DNA of 64,000 nt from a virus, in the IMG/VR virus record IMGVR_UViG_3300033143_003851, positions 1 through 64,000 of that record; one strand, written 5' to 3'. Both the position numbers and the translations under genes were made by a program. Shown one piece after another: positions 34,117 to 42,678 of the stretch (positions are counted from its first letter, which is position 1; every line of letters starts with the position of its first letter). Under the pieces are notes generated by a model that did not search any database, was not told the origin of the DNA, and was given only the letters and a program-made list of their open reading frames with translations.

Positions 34117-35035
34117 CAGAATCTCCACCGTTTGACACATGCCAGTCCATAATAATTCTGCTATAGAGATCAAGCTTTGTCTCCATGAGACCTGGGGCAC
34201 TATTCGTTTCGAGGACAACAAACTCACCATCTTCTTTTCTGATAACATCAATTGCTGCAATCTTTAGTCCAATTGCTTCTGAAGCTCTGTTACATAGAGT
34301 TTCAAGCTCTGACCACGCAGTAAACCTGTCTGGATCTCTGCGACTATGACGATAGCCATTGTCAAATGCTCTAATTTTGCTCACAACATCATAGAAAATT
34401 TCAAAGTAAAGAGTAGTATGTTCAGCAATATACTCATTATAGTACTCCATATCGTGGATTTTTTGATCCAGATATACCATACTCCCATTCACCATATGAG
34501 CTCTATACTCTGTGTCGCTGGGAACCCATTTCATAAGAATAGTTTTATTATCCCTGTCAGATCTTGGTAACATATTATTACTAGTAATCTTATTTGCTCT
34601 GGCAATTCTGGTGCCAGATCCTCCATGATGAGAGTTTGGTCTCATAATAATAATATCATTACCCTGCTCTCTTAACCAGTCAGTGGGCACAACTCTACTG
34701 GTAATAAACTCTGGAACCGCAATATCAGCATCTCTCAGCTTAGCTAGCATAACATCCTTTCTTCGGCTGTTGTCAATACTGCTGATGGTATTAAGCTCAT
34801 TAGATGGGTTAACATATCCTACTAAAGGGTGTCTGGACCCCCACCTTACAAGATTAAATTCGTTTTCACGGGTCCATACTTTAAGGCGACGACTTACAGA
34901 GTCAGTATATGATCTGCTATTGTGGTTAAGGCCATAGATATGATCTCCAACACCCATGTCAGATATTTTTAAACTTAGTCGTCTACCTGTCCCCGCCATG
35001 CTTTTACCAAACAAAACGATGAGTTTTTTGCCCAT
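34109..35035 (-). CDS. ATP-grasp ligase (308 aa)
   Basis: A glycine-rich ATP loop IIIMRPNSHHGGSGTR (128-143), ILMKWVPSDTEYR (166-178) and AAIDVIRKEDGEFVVLETN-SAPGL (about 267-290, with the metal-binding E and N) are the ATP-grasp hallmarks, closest to RimK/YheCD-type carboxylate-amine ligases. It would activate a carboxylate as acyl-phosphate and join it to an amine. The ATG overlaps the stop of the glutamine amidotransferase gene (TAATG), giving a three-gene ligase cassette with 35035-36072 and 36074-37201. Confidence 0.88.
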   Translation of the reverse strand: MGKKLIVLFGKSMAGTGRRLSLKISDMGVGDHIYGLNHNSRSYTDSVSRRLKVWTRENEFNLVRWGSRHPLVGYVNPSNELNTISSIDNSRRKDVMLAKLRDADIAVPEFITSRVVPTDWLREQGNDIIIMRPNSHHGGSGTRIARANKITSNNMLPRSDRDNKTILMKWVPSDTEYRAHMVNGSMVYLDQKIHDMEYYNEYIAEHTTLYFEIFYDVVSKIRAFDNGYRHSRRDPDRFTAWSELETLCNRASEAIGLKIAAIDVIRKEDGEFVVLETNSAPGLMETKLDLYSRIIMDWHVSNGGDSDV

Positions 35036-36072
35036 TACTTTTCCTCCATTTCTTTTAGTGGTTCTGTAATTGTCATCCTACACTTATAACACGCTTTAAT
35101 ACTACTAATTTTATTATCTACCTTGCACCTTTGACATTTGGCAATCATCTCTCCAAATGACTTTCTATATGTTTGAGACCACATCTCGTAGCCTACAATT
35201 GCATCTATGTTTTTAACGCTATGTATTTTTCGTTTAAGAGATTTACCAGTACATACCCCAGTAGTAATCTTCGGGGTTATAGTCGTCGACTTCGTCGCCT
35301 TCGACACAGGTGGGGTTTCCGCCCCGCTGCGAGGGAAATCACTACTATACCCCCCACTGTATACAGAGGCAGGCTTTGTAAGCTTGTCCCCAAATACAAC
35401 TGTAGGACCAATTTCACAGTCTAGCAGGGCCATTGTCTTACTTGGAAAATTCCATACTTCTCCAAGATTCTGCATCATAGTTGGGATTCTAGATGCATAT
35501 ATCCAACCACCGTTTTCTAGTTTCAATCCTTGAAAGTCTCCATATGAAACATATACATATGTGCTTTGGTGTTCGTCATCATCTTCTACTTCTTGCCACA
35601 AATATACTCCAGTTCCGTATATAGGGGCATAGATTCCCAACTCTGCAGTCAAAATTGCCATAATCATAGAGTCAGATGAGAAGTGTAAATCTGCCAAATC
35701 ATAGTCATACCCAATGGCCAGACTGAGAATATGTTGGTCATATCCTCTCCAGGTGCCATTATGAGCAAAAACTACTTCTCTAGTTTCGCAACTCTGAGCA
35801 GATATATGAAATGGGTGGCAAAGAATATCTTCTTTACCGCCTATAGATGCGATTCTAGTGTGAAAGATAAAATCCTCATCTCCAAAATGTTTTGATGAAT
35901 CAAAGCATTCTTTGACAGTCATTTTTAAAGCCTTGTCGACATAGGCTTCTGTCCCCAGAAATCCACCAATTCCATTACCGTGCCCTCCACCTGTCTTTTC
36001 AAGAGCTTTAAACAGGTTAATCATATCATCTTCGGCTGTAAATTTATGAGATACTAAAGCTAGCCTGCACAT
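35035..36072 (-). CDS. Class II glutamine amidotransferase with C-terminal zinc ribbon
   Basis: Met1 is followed by Cys2 (MCRLALVSH), the Ntn-hydrolase nucleophile once Met is removed. FHTRIAS (~70), FAHNGTWRG (~103-111) and SSDSM give the substrate-binding motifs of GATase II enzymes (as in GlmS/PurF/AsnB). After a Thr/Ser/Pro linker (about 250-275) there is a Lys-rich segment and a zinc ribbon CQRC..CYKC (about 316-331), an unusual fusion. The enzyme would hydrolyse glutamine and supply ammonia, presumably to the adjacent ligases. Confidence 0.88.
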   Translation of the reverse strand: MCRLALVSHKFTAEDDMINLFKALEKTGGGHGNGIGGFLGTEAYVDKALKMTVKECFDSSKHFGDEDFIFHTRIASIGGKEDILCHPFHISAQSCETREVVFAHNGTWRGYDQHILSLAIGYDYDLADLHFSSDSMIMAILTAELGIYAPIYGTGVYLWQEVEDDDEHQSTYVYVSYGDFQGLKLENGGWIYASRIPTMMQNLGEVWNFPSKTMALLDCEIGPTVVFGDKLTKPASVYSGGYSSDFPRSGAETPPVSKATKSTTITPKITTGVCTGKSLKRKIHSVKNIDAIVGYEMWSQTYRKSFGEMIAKCQRCKVDNKISSIKACYKCRMTITEPLKEMEEK

Positions 36073-36073
36073 A

Positions 36074-37201
36074 CTACCACTCTCCTTGAGTATTGCTCTC
36101 TTTTACTTGCATTTTACTAATGTTTGGTAAATTATCTTTAATTATCTTAATTAGTTGTTTATAAGAAGGAGCATTAATGGTTGTAATAAATTCCTCTTCA
36201 GGGCGATGAGGGTGGTTAGGACTGAAGTCATTATGTTTAGTATCATATGATACATGATTATCAGCATCTGTTTTATTGATATTAATCTTTTCAGTAACAA
36301 CCAACCTTCTGCTAGCCTTAATTAGCTTCTCAATGGCAGATTTTTTAAAACCACCACTTACTGTAACTTTAGCAGGGCCTCTCTCTAGGTCCCAGTTCTT
36401 AAGGATTGATAGCTTATAGAATGTTTTTTTGTTTTCAATCATATCAAAGATAGGGTTAATCCAAGACTCATATCTACTCCAAAGATGACAAGTCTGAAAT
36501 ACCTCTTTAGCTGTATTTACCGTAGGCATGAGGACATCAGTATCAATTGTTCTGAATGCCTCTTTAATTTCATCACCAGAACTACTGATTGCTAATATTC
36601 TACGCAACACAGATTTTTCTCTGAGATATTGGTCAGTAGCTACCCACATCATAGCTAGGGCAGCCTTTGTCATAGTTGGGTGAGTTAACCAGCTACTAAG
36701 TGCCCTATACTCTACATGTCCATCTCCCTTAAACATACGGCTAGTAGAGACCCCTGCTAGATGTCCATAACTACTACTGTTTCTCCTTCTTATGCCCATC
36801 ATCCTATTCTCTACTAGAACGAGCGGAATGCCTATCATGTTATCCATATATCTACATATGTTTTCTCTTTCACCAAGCATGTTATCATTAATATCTCCAC
36901 TGATATGAATATGACCACCAATAACATCTGACCCAATTGCTCCTCCTCCTCCAACAAGCATCCAACCTGGGGGGATGAATCTTCCTATGTCTCGAAGACA
37001 ACCTCGGATCTGTTCCATATGTTCCTCTGGGGTTCCTGTGCCAGGTCTAATTTCAAACACCCGACCACAGTGATCCTGTCCAATTCGTCTAGAGCTTCCT
37101 ATGAAGTTGTGTGCCACAGACAACACAGTATTCACATTACAGTATCTAAGATCATCCTCTTTTACTAACAGTAACTCTGGGTCGCTTCCTATAAGCAGCA
37201 T
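36074..37201 (-). CDS. phiEco32-type COOH-NH2 amidoligase (375 aa)
   Basis: IGSDPEL (4-10), FEIRPGTGTPEEH (49-61), GGHIHISG (95-102) and HVEYRALSSWL (162-172) are the glutamine-synthetase-fold motifs of the phage phiEco32-like carboxylate-amine ligases. These are ATP-dependent enzymes that form amide bonds between a carboxylate and an amine. It is adjacent to a class II glutamine amidotransferase and an ATP-grasp enzyme, the partner set known for this family. The C-terminal ~90 residues are Lys/Asn/His-rich and less conserved-looking. The substrate (protein tail, cell-wall peptide or small molecule) is unknown. Confidence 0.85.
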   Translation of the reverse strand: MLLIGSDPELLLVKEDDLRYCNVNTVLSVAHNFIGSSRRIGQDHCGRVFEIRPGTGTPEEHMEQIRGCLRDIGRFIPPGWMLVGGGGAIGSDVIGGHIHISGDINDNMLGERENICRYMDNMIGIPLVLVENRMMGIRRRNSSSYGHLAGVSTSRMFKGDGHVEYRALSSWLTHPTMTKAALAMMWVATDQYLREKSVLRRILAISSSGDEIKEAFRTIDTDVLMPTVNTAKEVFQTCHLWSRYESWINPIFDMIENKKTFYKLSILKNWDLERGPAKVTVSGGFKKSAIEKLIKASRRLVVTEKININKTDADNHVSYDTKHNDFSPNHPHRPEEEFITTINAPSYKQLIKIIKDNLPNISKMQVKESNTQGEW

Positions 37202-37615
37202 TTACTTTTCCTCCTTTAACATATCTTTAACATGATTTATATCTAGTATAAGTTTTTTTAAGTTCCATTTACACACAGTACTATCGTCTAAAATTACCTT
37301 TATTTTTGATGATATTCTATGAATTTTTCCATATATCGTATTTATACCTCTAATACGATTAGAATTAATACTACAGTAATTAGTTTTACTAGATACGTAA
37401 GCTGTTTTAATATGAGAAAAAATGACTCTGTTGGCAGAAGAAAAATGAGTTTCAACCCAACTAAATAATTCTATACTAAGTCTATGAGCTATTGTCTTAA
37501 TATTGGTATTAAATTGCATATCTATCATAGATATAAAACCATATGTGTCCCATAGGCTTTTTAAAAACAGATCTGCCTCAATTATTTCTTCAATCTCTTG
37601 GGTGGTGATGTGCAT
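37202..37615 (-). CDS. Helical hypothetical protein (137 aa)
   Basis: Start ATG 37615, with GTAGGTGG upstream. Mostly helical, with Ile/Lys/Ser-rich C-terminal half (KIHRISSKIKVIL, LKKLILDINHV). It lies directly before the amidoligase gene in the same transcript and shares a leucine/isoleucine-rich character with the neighbour at 37590-38015. No family recognised. Confidence 0.5.
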   Translation of the reverse strand: MHITTQEIEEIIEADLFLKSLWDTYGFISMIDMQFNTNIKTIAHRLSIELFSWVETHFSSANRVIFSHIKTAYVSSKTNYCSINSNRIRGINTIYGKIHRISSKIKVILDDSTVCKWNLKKLILDINHVKDMLKEEK

Positions 37616-38015
37616 ATAGTTTTTCCCACCTACATATCTCTGCATATGTTAAGGAAGCATAATAAGTAATTTTAACATAAACCATAAAGGGTATATCTGA
37701 CTTATAAGTTTCAAATATTGACTGAAGCTCTGATATTGTTGCATACATATCCTCAAAAAAAGAAAATACTACTGCATTTTCAAAATTAGATATATGTTCT
37801 TTTGTATGTGGAAATCGAAGTGATCCACTAGCGTCTAACTTAGACCTATTCAGTTTAGATCTTGTGTCAACAAGATGGTTTCTAAAAATCATACCGATAA
37901 AAGATAGTCTTGAATCGACATTACCAGATCCATTAAACGCACAATCTAAGCAATGAATAATATTTGAGTTCTTTTTACGAAATACTCTATATTTAATATA
38001 TGTGTCTATATCCAT
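37590..38015 (-). CDS. Hypothetical protein (141 aa)
   Basis: Start ATG 38015, with AGGTGGG upstream. Contains HCLDCAFN and SRLSFIGMIFRNHLVDTRSKL, and a helical C-terminal half. It overlaps both neighbours by 23-26 nt. Function unknown. Confidence 0.5.
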   Translation of the reverse strand: MDIDTYIKYRVFRKKNSNIIHCLDCAFNGSGNVDSRLSFIGMIFRNHLVDTRSKLNRSKLDASGSLRFPHTKEHISNFENAVVFSFFEDMYATISELQSIFETYKSDIPFMVYVKITYYASLTYAEICRWEKLYAHHHPRD

Positions 38016-38238
38016 ATACCCACCTGGATTCAACTCTGACGTATTTAATTTGAAGACACTTACGATACCTTAAGAATGCTCGAATTACCTCGCACTTAGA
38101 TGGGACATTTCTTCTCCTGCCTCCCCACCTCTTTTTGTTATTTCTGAGCCTGTCGAGGATTGCCAGGATTGGTATGTGGTTTTCGTCTGCTTTTGGTATG
38201 TGTGGAGACACCTGCCTCCACACATCTTGGTTGCTCAT
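37993..38238 (-). CDS. Basic hypothetical protein (81 aa)
   Basis: Rich in Arg/Lys (RLRNNKKRWGGRRRNVPSK, RAFLRYRKCLQIKYVRVESRW), it could be a small helix-turn-helix-like nucleic-acid binder. It overlaps the end of the upstream gene by 101 nt, the longest same-strand overlap here, so either its N-terminus or the upstream C-terminus may be wrong. Confidence 0.5.
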   Translation of the reverse strand: MSNQDVWRQVSPHIPKADENHIPILAILDRLRNNKKRWGGRRRNVPSKCEVIRAFLRYRKCLQIKYVRVESRWVYGYRHIY

Positions 38239-38515
38239 GTGTTTTCCCCCAGTGTTTAATTTGAACAGTGTTAGGAAAATATTTCCTATGTTTTACAGCT
38301 ATAGTTTGAGACTTCAAACATTCTTCGCTGTGGCTCCCGTTTTCATTGATCCTGACAAGACCAATGTTCTGCCTCCAGAGCCAGTAGTATGCTCCAGGGT
38401 AAAGAAACCATACTGGTTCTTTACCTTTGTCTTGGTATGTGATTGGGGCAATATACTTGCCAGACCTAGTTGAGATCAACTCCTGCCCCTTAGATCCAGT
38501 ATATTTGATTGTCAT
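38138..38515 (-). CDS. Hypothetical protein (125 aa)
   Basis: Start ATG 38515 after an AGGT. The first ~90 residues look folded (beta-rich, PVWFLYPGAYYWLWRQNIGLVRI). The last ~35 are low-complexity His/Thr/Pro/Arg and overlap the next gene. Function unknown. Confidence 0.5.
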   Translation of the reverse strand: MTIKYTGSKGQELISTRSGKYIAPITYQDKGKEPVWFLYPGAYYWLWRQNIGLVRINENGSHSEECLKSQTIAVKHRKYFPNTVQIKHWGKTHEQPRCVEAGVSTHTKSRRKPHTNPGNPRQAQK

Positions 38516-38523
38516 TGTAGTAC

Positions 38524-38742
38524 CTATGAACATTCTATAAAATTCATAATAGCAATAAGAAGCGCTCCAACCATCCACACTCGAAGTAAAAACCAGTATA
38601 AACTTAACAGCTCAAAGAACGGATCAAAATCCATATAGATAAAACTAAACAAAAGAATAAAACCAAATACCATAACATAAAAAACAGACATCATTATTAC
38701 ACCAACCACCAATGAAGCAGCGATGCTAGTCAGTTGCTTCAT
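38524..38742 (-). CDS. Membrane protein with two transmembrane helices (72 aa)
   Basis: Two long hydrophobic segments (about 7-35 and 43-66) separated by MDFDPFFE. The ATG overlaps the upstream stop (ATGA). Placed at the head of the group of genes that leads to the amidoligase cassette; a membrane anchor or holin-like protein are options. Confidence 0.65.
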   Translation of the reverse strand: MKQLTSIAASLVVGVIMMSVFYVMVFGFILLFSFIYMDFDPFFELLSLYWFLLRVWMVGALLIAIMNFIECS

Positions 38743-39518
38743 TGTTGTTCCCCAGCCTTCTTAAATGCTCCAAGGATGGTGGACATCATGTCCATCATCC
38801 TTTTAATTTCCTTCATGTTCCTCTCCTGCCCAGTAACCATGAATTTAAGTTCCCTCAGAGTCTCGGTCAATCCCCCCGATAAGTTACTGAGGTGGTGTCG
38901 AACCTCTGACATCATCTCAGTAGACTTATCCATCTGGTCAATGACATCTGCCCACCTCTCATTAAATGTAGGCTTATCCATTGAGACATGTTCATATCCT
39001 GGTACTGGTACTGGCACAGGTTCAGGTTCAGATTTAAGCTCTGGCCAAACTCCTCTAAAATGAACTCCTCTTGGAATCCTTTTCTTATACAGAACAATAT
39101 CACACATTAGATCATCTGTATTTGGAGGGTATGGAAGATGCTCTGGGATTGCGACGACTTTGCCCTCGCAATCATCCAGAACCTGTTTCAAGAAGGTAGC
39201 CCATGTCTGAACGTTAGGGGAATCCCTTGAGTGCTCACAACATGGCACGAAGATAATCTGTCTATCATCTTCGACATTTACGTAAACTGGTTCTGCCATC
39301 TTCATATTTTTGAGTTGGCTCATGGTCTCCTCATCTGCCACTGAAGCTGCCCAACCATTGTAAGCAGACATAAACACATATACATCTGCATCCACCTTAT
39401 CCACCGTTGGGTTGCCTGTAACTGCAGGTTCAATCACAGTTGCAGTTTCCATCGCTCGCTCTTGAACCTTGGCCTCTAGTTGAGCAATCACTTGCTTAAC
39501 GCTGATATTTTCTTGCAT
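38739..39518 (-). CDS. Hypothetical protein with coiled-coil end (259 aa)
   Basis: An N-terminal helix (VKQVIAQLEAKVQERAM), a central mixed domain (DVYVFMSAYNGWAAS, IIFVPCCEHSRD) that could bind a metal through CC..H, a Pro/Val/Glu hinge (EPEPVPVPVPG), then a long heptad-rich helix (WADVIDQMDKSTEMMSEVRHHL through MKEIKRMMDMM). This looks like an oligomeric structural or adaptor protein. No family. Confidence 0.55.
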   Translation of the reverse strand: MQENISVKQVIAQLEAKVQERAMETATVIEPAVTGNPTVDKVDADVYVFMSAYNGWAASVADEETMSQLKNMKMAEPVYVNVEDDRQIIFVPCCEHSRDSPNVQTWATFLKQVLDDCEGKVVAIPEHLPYPPNTDDLMCDIVLYKKRIPRGVHFRGVWPELKSEPEPVPVPVPGYEHVSMDKPTFNERWADVIDQMDKSTEMMSEVRHHLSNLSGGLTETLRELKFMVTGQERNMKEIKRMMDMMSTILGAFKKAGEQQ

Positions 39519-40225
39519 TATTTCACCTCTAGTTGAACTCTACTGTAATTTTTGCCTCTAATAACACCACTACCATTATCATATAAAACATCATATAAAT
39601 ATCCCATGACTCCACGACTATGTCTAGCACAAATCACTCCTACTTCTCCCTTATATGGCCCTGTAAGACAGGTAACTTTGGTTCCAACCTGTAAACGACC
39701 AGGAGCAGGGTGCTTGGCAGCGTCGTATGATTCAATATATCTTTCAAGAATCCACCCAGTCGTACAATTAACCATATACTCTAGACTTGTTTTTGGATTT
39801 GTTAGCACAGAAATACGAGTAATATATCCAGACAAATTAATATGTTGGACATACACAAGATCTCCCACCTCATACTTATTATTTGAAGTCATCTTCTTAA
39901 TATTCTTTGATACGGTATATAAATTACACTTAGCAATCATAAGTATGTTACTATTCACTTCAATACCTACAAAATTATTAGGGAATAAAATTTTTATTAC
40001 TCCAGATTCTTCTCTACCAGCTTCCCACCAATATACAGTATCTCCGACTTTGAAGTTCTGTGTAAGCGGAGGTGGAGTTTTGTGCCAAAATGGATCAAGA
40101 GTCTTTACATACTCTGGTTTCTTCTCATGGAGATTGTCAGGGATAATCTCCATGCAGGACATACACCAGTTTCCACAACTCTCTTTCCCACAGGTTTTAC
40201 ACTTATATATTTGTAAATCCTTCAT
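39518..40225 (-). CDS. Zinc ribbon plus three KOW/SH3-like repeats (235 aa)
   Basis: The start at ATG 40225 lies 9 nt after the intron-containing tRNA. CKTC..C..CMSC (residues 8-24) is a zinc ribbon. Three segments beginning FKVGDTVYWW, YEVGDLVYVQ and LQVGTKVTCLTGPYKGEVGVI are KOW-like repeats (V-G-D/T, then G-x-I/V), as found in Spt5/NusG and ribosomal proteins. The architecture suggests RNA, ribosome or RNA-polymerase binding, possibly to redirect host gene expression. A long antisense frame is rejected. Confidence 0.65.
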   Translation of the reverse strand: MKDLQIYKCKTCGKESCGNWCMSCMEIIPDNLHEKKPEYVKTLDPFWHKTPPPLTQNFKVGDTVYWWEAGREESGVIKILFPNNFVGIEVNSNILMIAKCNLYTVSKNIKKMTSNNKYEVGDLVYVQHINLSGYITRISVLTNPKTSLEYMVNCTTGWILERYIESYDAAKHPAPGRLQVGTKVTCLTGPYKGEVGVICARHSRGVMGYLYDVLYDNGSGVIRGKNYSRVQLEVK

Positions 40226-40234
40226 ACTATCACA

Positions 40235-40341
40235 TGGACCTAAGAGGATTCGAACCTCCATTCTTCCTGTCCCTACTCTCCCAGTCTAAGCAACTAAGAT
40301 TTCGAACTAAACAGGATGCTTTTCCATTAAGCTATAGGCCC
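40235..40341 (-). tRNA. tRNA gene with ~35-nt insertion (intron) in anticodon loop
   Basis: Acceptor GGGCCTA/TAGGTCC with A discriminator, D arm GCTT/AAGC, anticodon stem TCCTG/CAGGA, T arm GGAGG-TTCGAAT-CCTCT. The anticodon stem closes a 42-nt loop instead of 7, so a ~35-nt intron, as is common in archaea at position 37/38, is likely. Read that way the anticodon is TAG (Leu CTA codons), but the short variable loop does not fit Leu, so identity is unresolved. It lies 14 nt downstream of tRNA-Met/Ile2. Confidence 0.65.
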
Positions 40342-40355
40342 CATAATATATCTTA

Positions 40356-40427
40356 TGGGCCTGGTGGGATTTGAACCCACGACCTTCAGTTTATGAGACT
40401 GGTGCTCTACCACTAAGCTACGGGCCC
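40356..40427 (-). tRNA. tRNA with anticodon CAT (Met or Ile2)
   Basis: Acceptor GGGCCCG/CAGGCCC (one C-A mismatch), discriminator A, D arm GCTT/GAGC-type, anticodon loop CTCATAA (CAT), T arm GTGGG-TTCAAAT-CCCAC. The GGGCCCGTAGC start resembles archaeal tRNA-Ile2 as much as elongator tRNA-Met; lysidine/agmatidine modification would decide. The upstream protein gene stops on this tRNA's T8-A9-G10. Confidence 0.85.
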
Positions 40428-41039
40428 AGATATTGAATTAAAAGCATCTCTAAGTTGTGCTACATACCTTTCAATAATCACATACTCACATTCATCTAAA
40501 CCCAGGAGGAAACGGGTAGTTTCCTCCCTGGTTGCTAAGCGAATACAGTTATCTGATGAGTCAGGCATGTTATTGCCCTGAAGTCCATTATTTCTTATGG
40601 CCTTTTGATTCTGTAAGAAGATAACTGGATGTGTCCCGTAGTTATGGTCGTTTGGATTTCCAGTGATAACTATAAGGGTGCCAGAGTCAAAAGAATATTG
40701 TCCTCGCCTTACAGTTCGACCAACTGGAACTGGCACTAAATTACTACTACCAACTGTTTGAATAATAAGATTAGCTAACTTAAAAAATATATGCTCTCTT
40801 CTACCAGTCATATTTGTAGCTGTCTGCTCTATCTCAGTTAATACTTTGGTGAGATTATTCCGAACTACAGTGGCCTCATCAACCTCACCCGATGATGATG
40901 ATGCGCTAGTGTCATCATCCCAAGCTCTCTCCATGATACTCAGAATAATCTGTTTTAACTCTATTCTGACATGAAATGTCTGAACAGACATAGCTGCATC
41001 TAGGCGACTTAAAAATTCCCCATAACTTGCTGTTGGCAT
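40413..41039 (-). CDS. Hypothetical protein (208 aa)
   Basis: An N-terminal helical part (EFLSRLDAAMSVQ), a Ser-rich acidic linker (SASSSSGEVDE), helices, then a beta-rich domain with VPVPVGRTVRRGQYSF and LIVITGNP. Its TAG stop is inside the following tRNA (T8-A9-G10), a 15-nt overlap. No family recognised. Confidence 0.55.
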   Translation of the reverse strand: MPTASYGEFLSRLDAAMSVQTFHVRIELKQIILSIMERAWDDDTSASSSSGEVDEATVVRNNLTKVLTEIEQTATNMTGRREHIFFKLANLIIQTVGSSNLVPVPVGRTVRRGQYSFDSGTLIVITGNPNDHNYGTHPVIFLQNQKAIRNNGLQGNNMPDSSDNCIRLATREETTRFLLGLDECEYVIIERYVAQLRDAFNSISGPVA

Positions 41040-41040
41040 G

Positions 41041-41481
41041 TCATTTCCCTCTATATATTATTTTTTTAACTGTAACTGATCTAAATGTCATGGCACTATA
41101 TTTTTTATACTCATCTTTTTGATGGTTCTCATGCGAACACCAAACCATCCAGGTGCCTCTATACATAGGATCATATCCAACACACTTTACTACAACAACT
41201 TTATAGTTAGTAAAACGCAGTTTGCTACTTATATATTTAGCGTAGTCTTTTGCGTGTCTTTTATTAGTAAAAACATGGATACCAAATATTGATTTAAAAA
41301 ACACACTGTCTTTAGATATAGTATCTATACTATTTTTGTTGGCATATGTTCTTCTATTTTTTGTGTAATAAAACTTTCTAATGCAAGATACGAAGATATC
41401 GTCAAGCGTGTCCCACATAAGGACAACTTTATATACTGGGCGACTGTATTTCTTGACAGGGTGAAAATTCTCTAAACACAT
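41041..41481 (-). CDS. Basic hypothetical protein (146 aa)
   Basis: Start ATG 41481, with GGAG eight bases upstream; upstream codons would overlap the next gene. Lys/Arg/Tyr-rich with a C-terminal beta-sheet (YKVVVVKCVG, WMVWCSHENH). FTNKRHAKDYAKYISSKL resembles small domains that bind RNA or replicate in tandem in phages. Function unknown. Confidence 0.5.
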   Translation of the reverse strand: MCLENFHPVKKYSRPVYKVVLMWDTLDDIFVSCIRKFYYTKNRRTYANKNSIDTISKDSVFFKSIFGIHVFTNKRHAKDYAKYISSKLRFTNYKVVVVKCVGYDPMYRGTWMVWCSHENHQKDEYKKYSAMTFRSVTVKKIIYRGK

Positions 41482-41512
41482 ATGATATCTCCAATATATA
41501 GATATATAAGAA

Positions 41513-42580
41513 CTAAAGAAACAGTTTGTTATCTGCACTAACTCCACGACGAAAGTCTTCAAGGGACATCGCAGGTTGTCCAGTAGCCTGCTGACAGATA
41601 TCATCGAGAGCAGCGTGAATCTTGGGAATTGTCTTGTCGTAGATATTTTTGTCAGACCCAATCAGATCATTGAACTCTTCAACCACCTCTGGGTAGTTTG
41701 TTCCCATGTATTTTTTGACAGCTCCCCAAAGACCACTGTCATTGCTCTCAGCATCAGCCACAATCTCTTCTTGGATTTCCTCGATACTAAGAGTATCTAC
41801 AACATCAGCAACAGGGTCCACAACTTCCGCTTCTTCTTCAGTAGTTTCTTCACTGTCCTCATGGGAACCGAGCTGTTCTAGCTGCTCCATGAGCTGAGCC
41901 ACAGTGAGGTTTCCATGCCCCTGCTTGTTGAACTCATGCAAGGTAGCATAGAGGATATTGATATCGTTGTTCTCCTCATCTGTGTTGATTTCTGGTTCAG
42001 TGCTCCTGTCAGCAACAGTAACAACAGCTGTCTGAGCAACAGGTTCAATGTGCTCAAGAGTCTTTGAGGCTGCTTTGTAAAACACAGCAACCCCATCTCG
42101 AGGCAGATGAAGGAAATGTCCGTCTCCTTCAGTAACCGCAACATGAGCTGCAGCCTTGATACCTGCCCAGCCACCCTTACATGCATAGATGGACCCATCC
42201 CGCTTTCTGACCCAACAGGATTTATATACGCTACCAGCAGGCTCATGCCCAATAGCGTTGTCCTCTGGGCCAGTCCAGCGACCTCCATCTTTAGTTTCAG
42301 TAGTGGCCAGCCACCTTTCTCCATCAAACTGGAAAGACCTATCGTATAGGTCTTTCGCATCAATGAGAGCACTTTTCTGGTACTCCCCCGTCTTTACCAG
42401 ATCATACTCTGGCCACTGTTTCTGAACAGAGCGCTTAGACCAACGATCCTCACGGGTCTCTTGCGGAGTTGATGACCTCGGTTGTAAAGTCGAACGAATC
42501 GACTTGACAACTTCGGGAGTTCGAACCAAGGGAGCACTGCCAAAAAGGGCGGAGATCTGGGGAACCTTCTTATCTGTCAT
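41513..42580 (-). CDS. Promoter-proximal acidic protein, paralogue of 47205-48098 (355 aa)
   Basis: Start ATG 42580 after GGTGATAC, about 50 nt behind a TATA box. Three blocks are shared in the same order with the protein at 47205-48098: an FxxxGxxW strand, GHFLHLPRDG (vs GFILHLKKDG), and GLWGAVKKYMG (vs YKWGAIKKHLR). The centre is very acidic (EETTEEEAEVV). It is more GC-rich than most genes here. Being first in its transcript it may be an early regulator, but no known family is recognised. Confidence 0.6.
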   Translation of the reverse strand: MTDKKVPQISALFGSAPLVRTPEVVKSIRSTLQPRSSTPQETREDRWSKRSVQKQWPEYDLVKTGEYQKSALIDAKDLYDRSFQFDGERWLATTETKDGGRWTGPEDNAIGHEPAGSVYKSCWVRKRDGSIYACKGGWAGIKAAAHVAVTEGDGHFLHLPRDGVAVFYKAASKTLEHIEPVAQTAVVTVADRSTEPEINTDEENNDINILYATLHEFNKQGHGNLTVAQLMEQLEQLGSHEDSEETTEEEAEVVDPVADVVDTLSIEEIQEEIVADAESNDSGLWGAVKKYMGTNYPEVVEEFNDLIGSDKNIYDKTIPKIHAALDDICQQATGQPAMSLEDFRRGVSADNKLFL

Positions 42581-42628
42581 TGTATCACCATTTGGGTTTC
42601 CAACGATTGGACATTGATTTGTTCGTTG

Positions 42629-42646
42629 TTGTATAAATAATTTTCG
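42629..42646 (-). promoter_or_regulatory. BRE/TATA promoter P1
   Basis: On the - strand, CGAAAATTATTTATAC: an A-rich BRE-like CGAAAA followed by TTTATA, the archaeal promoter form. It stands ahead of 41513-42580. The same CGAAA/TTTATA arrangement recurs before 45417-45755 and, with small changes, before 47205-48098. Confidence 0.65.
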
Positions 42647-42678
42647 GGTCATTGCATCACCATCGGTCATAATTTATA

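Noticed and set aside
39552-40289. 245-aa open frame on the + strand
   Set aside because: It is antisense to the KOW/zinc gene, has no ribosome site or motifs, and the - strand frame has repeated domain motifs and consistent gene order.
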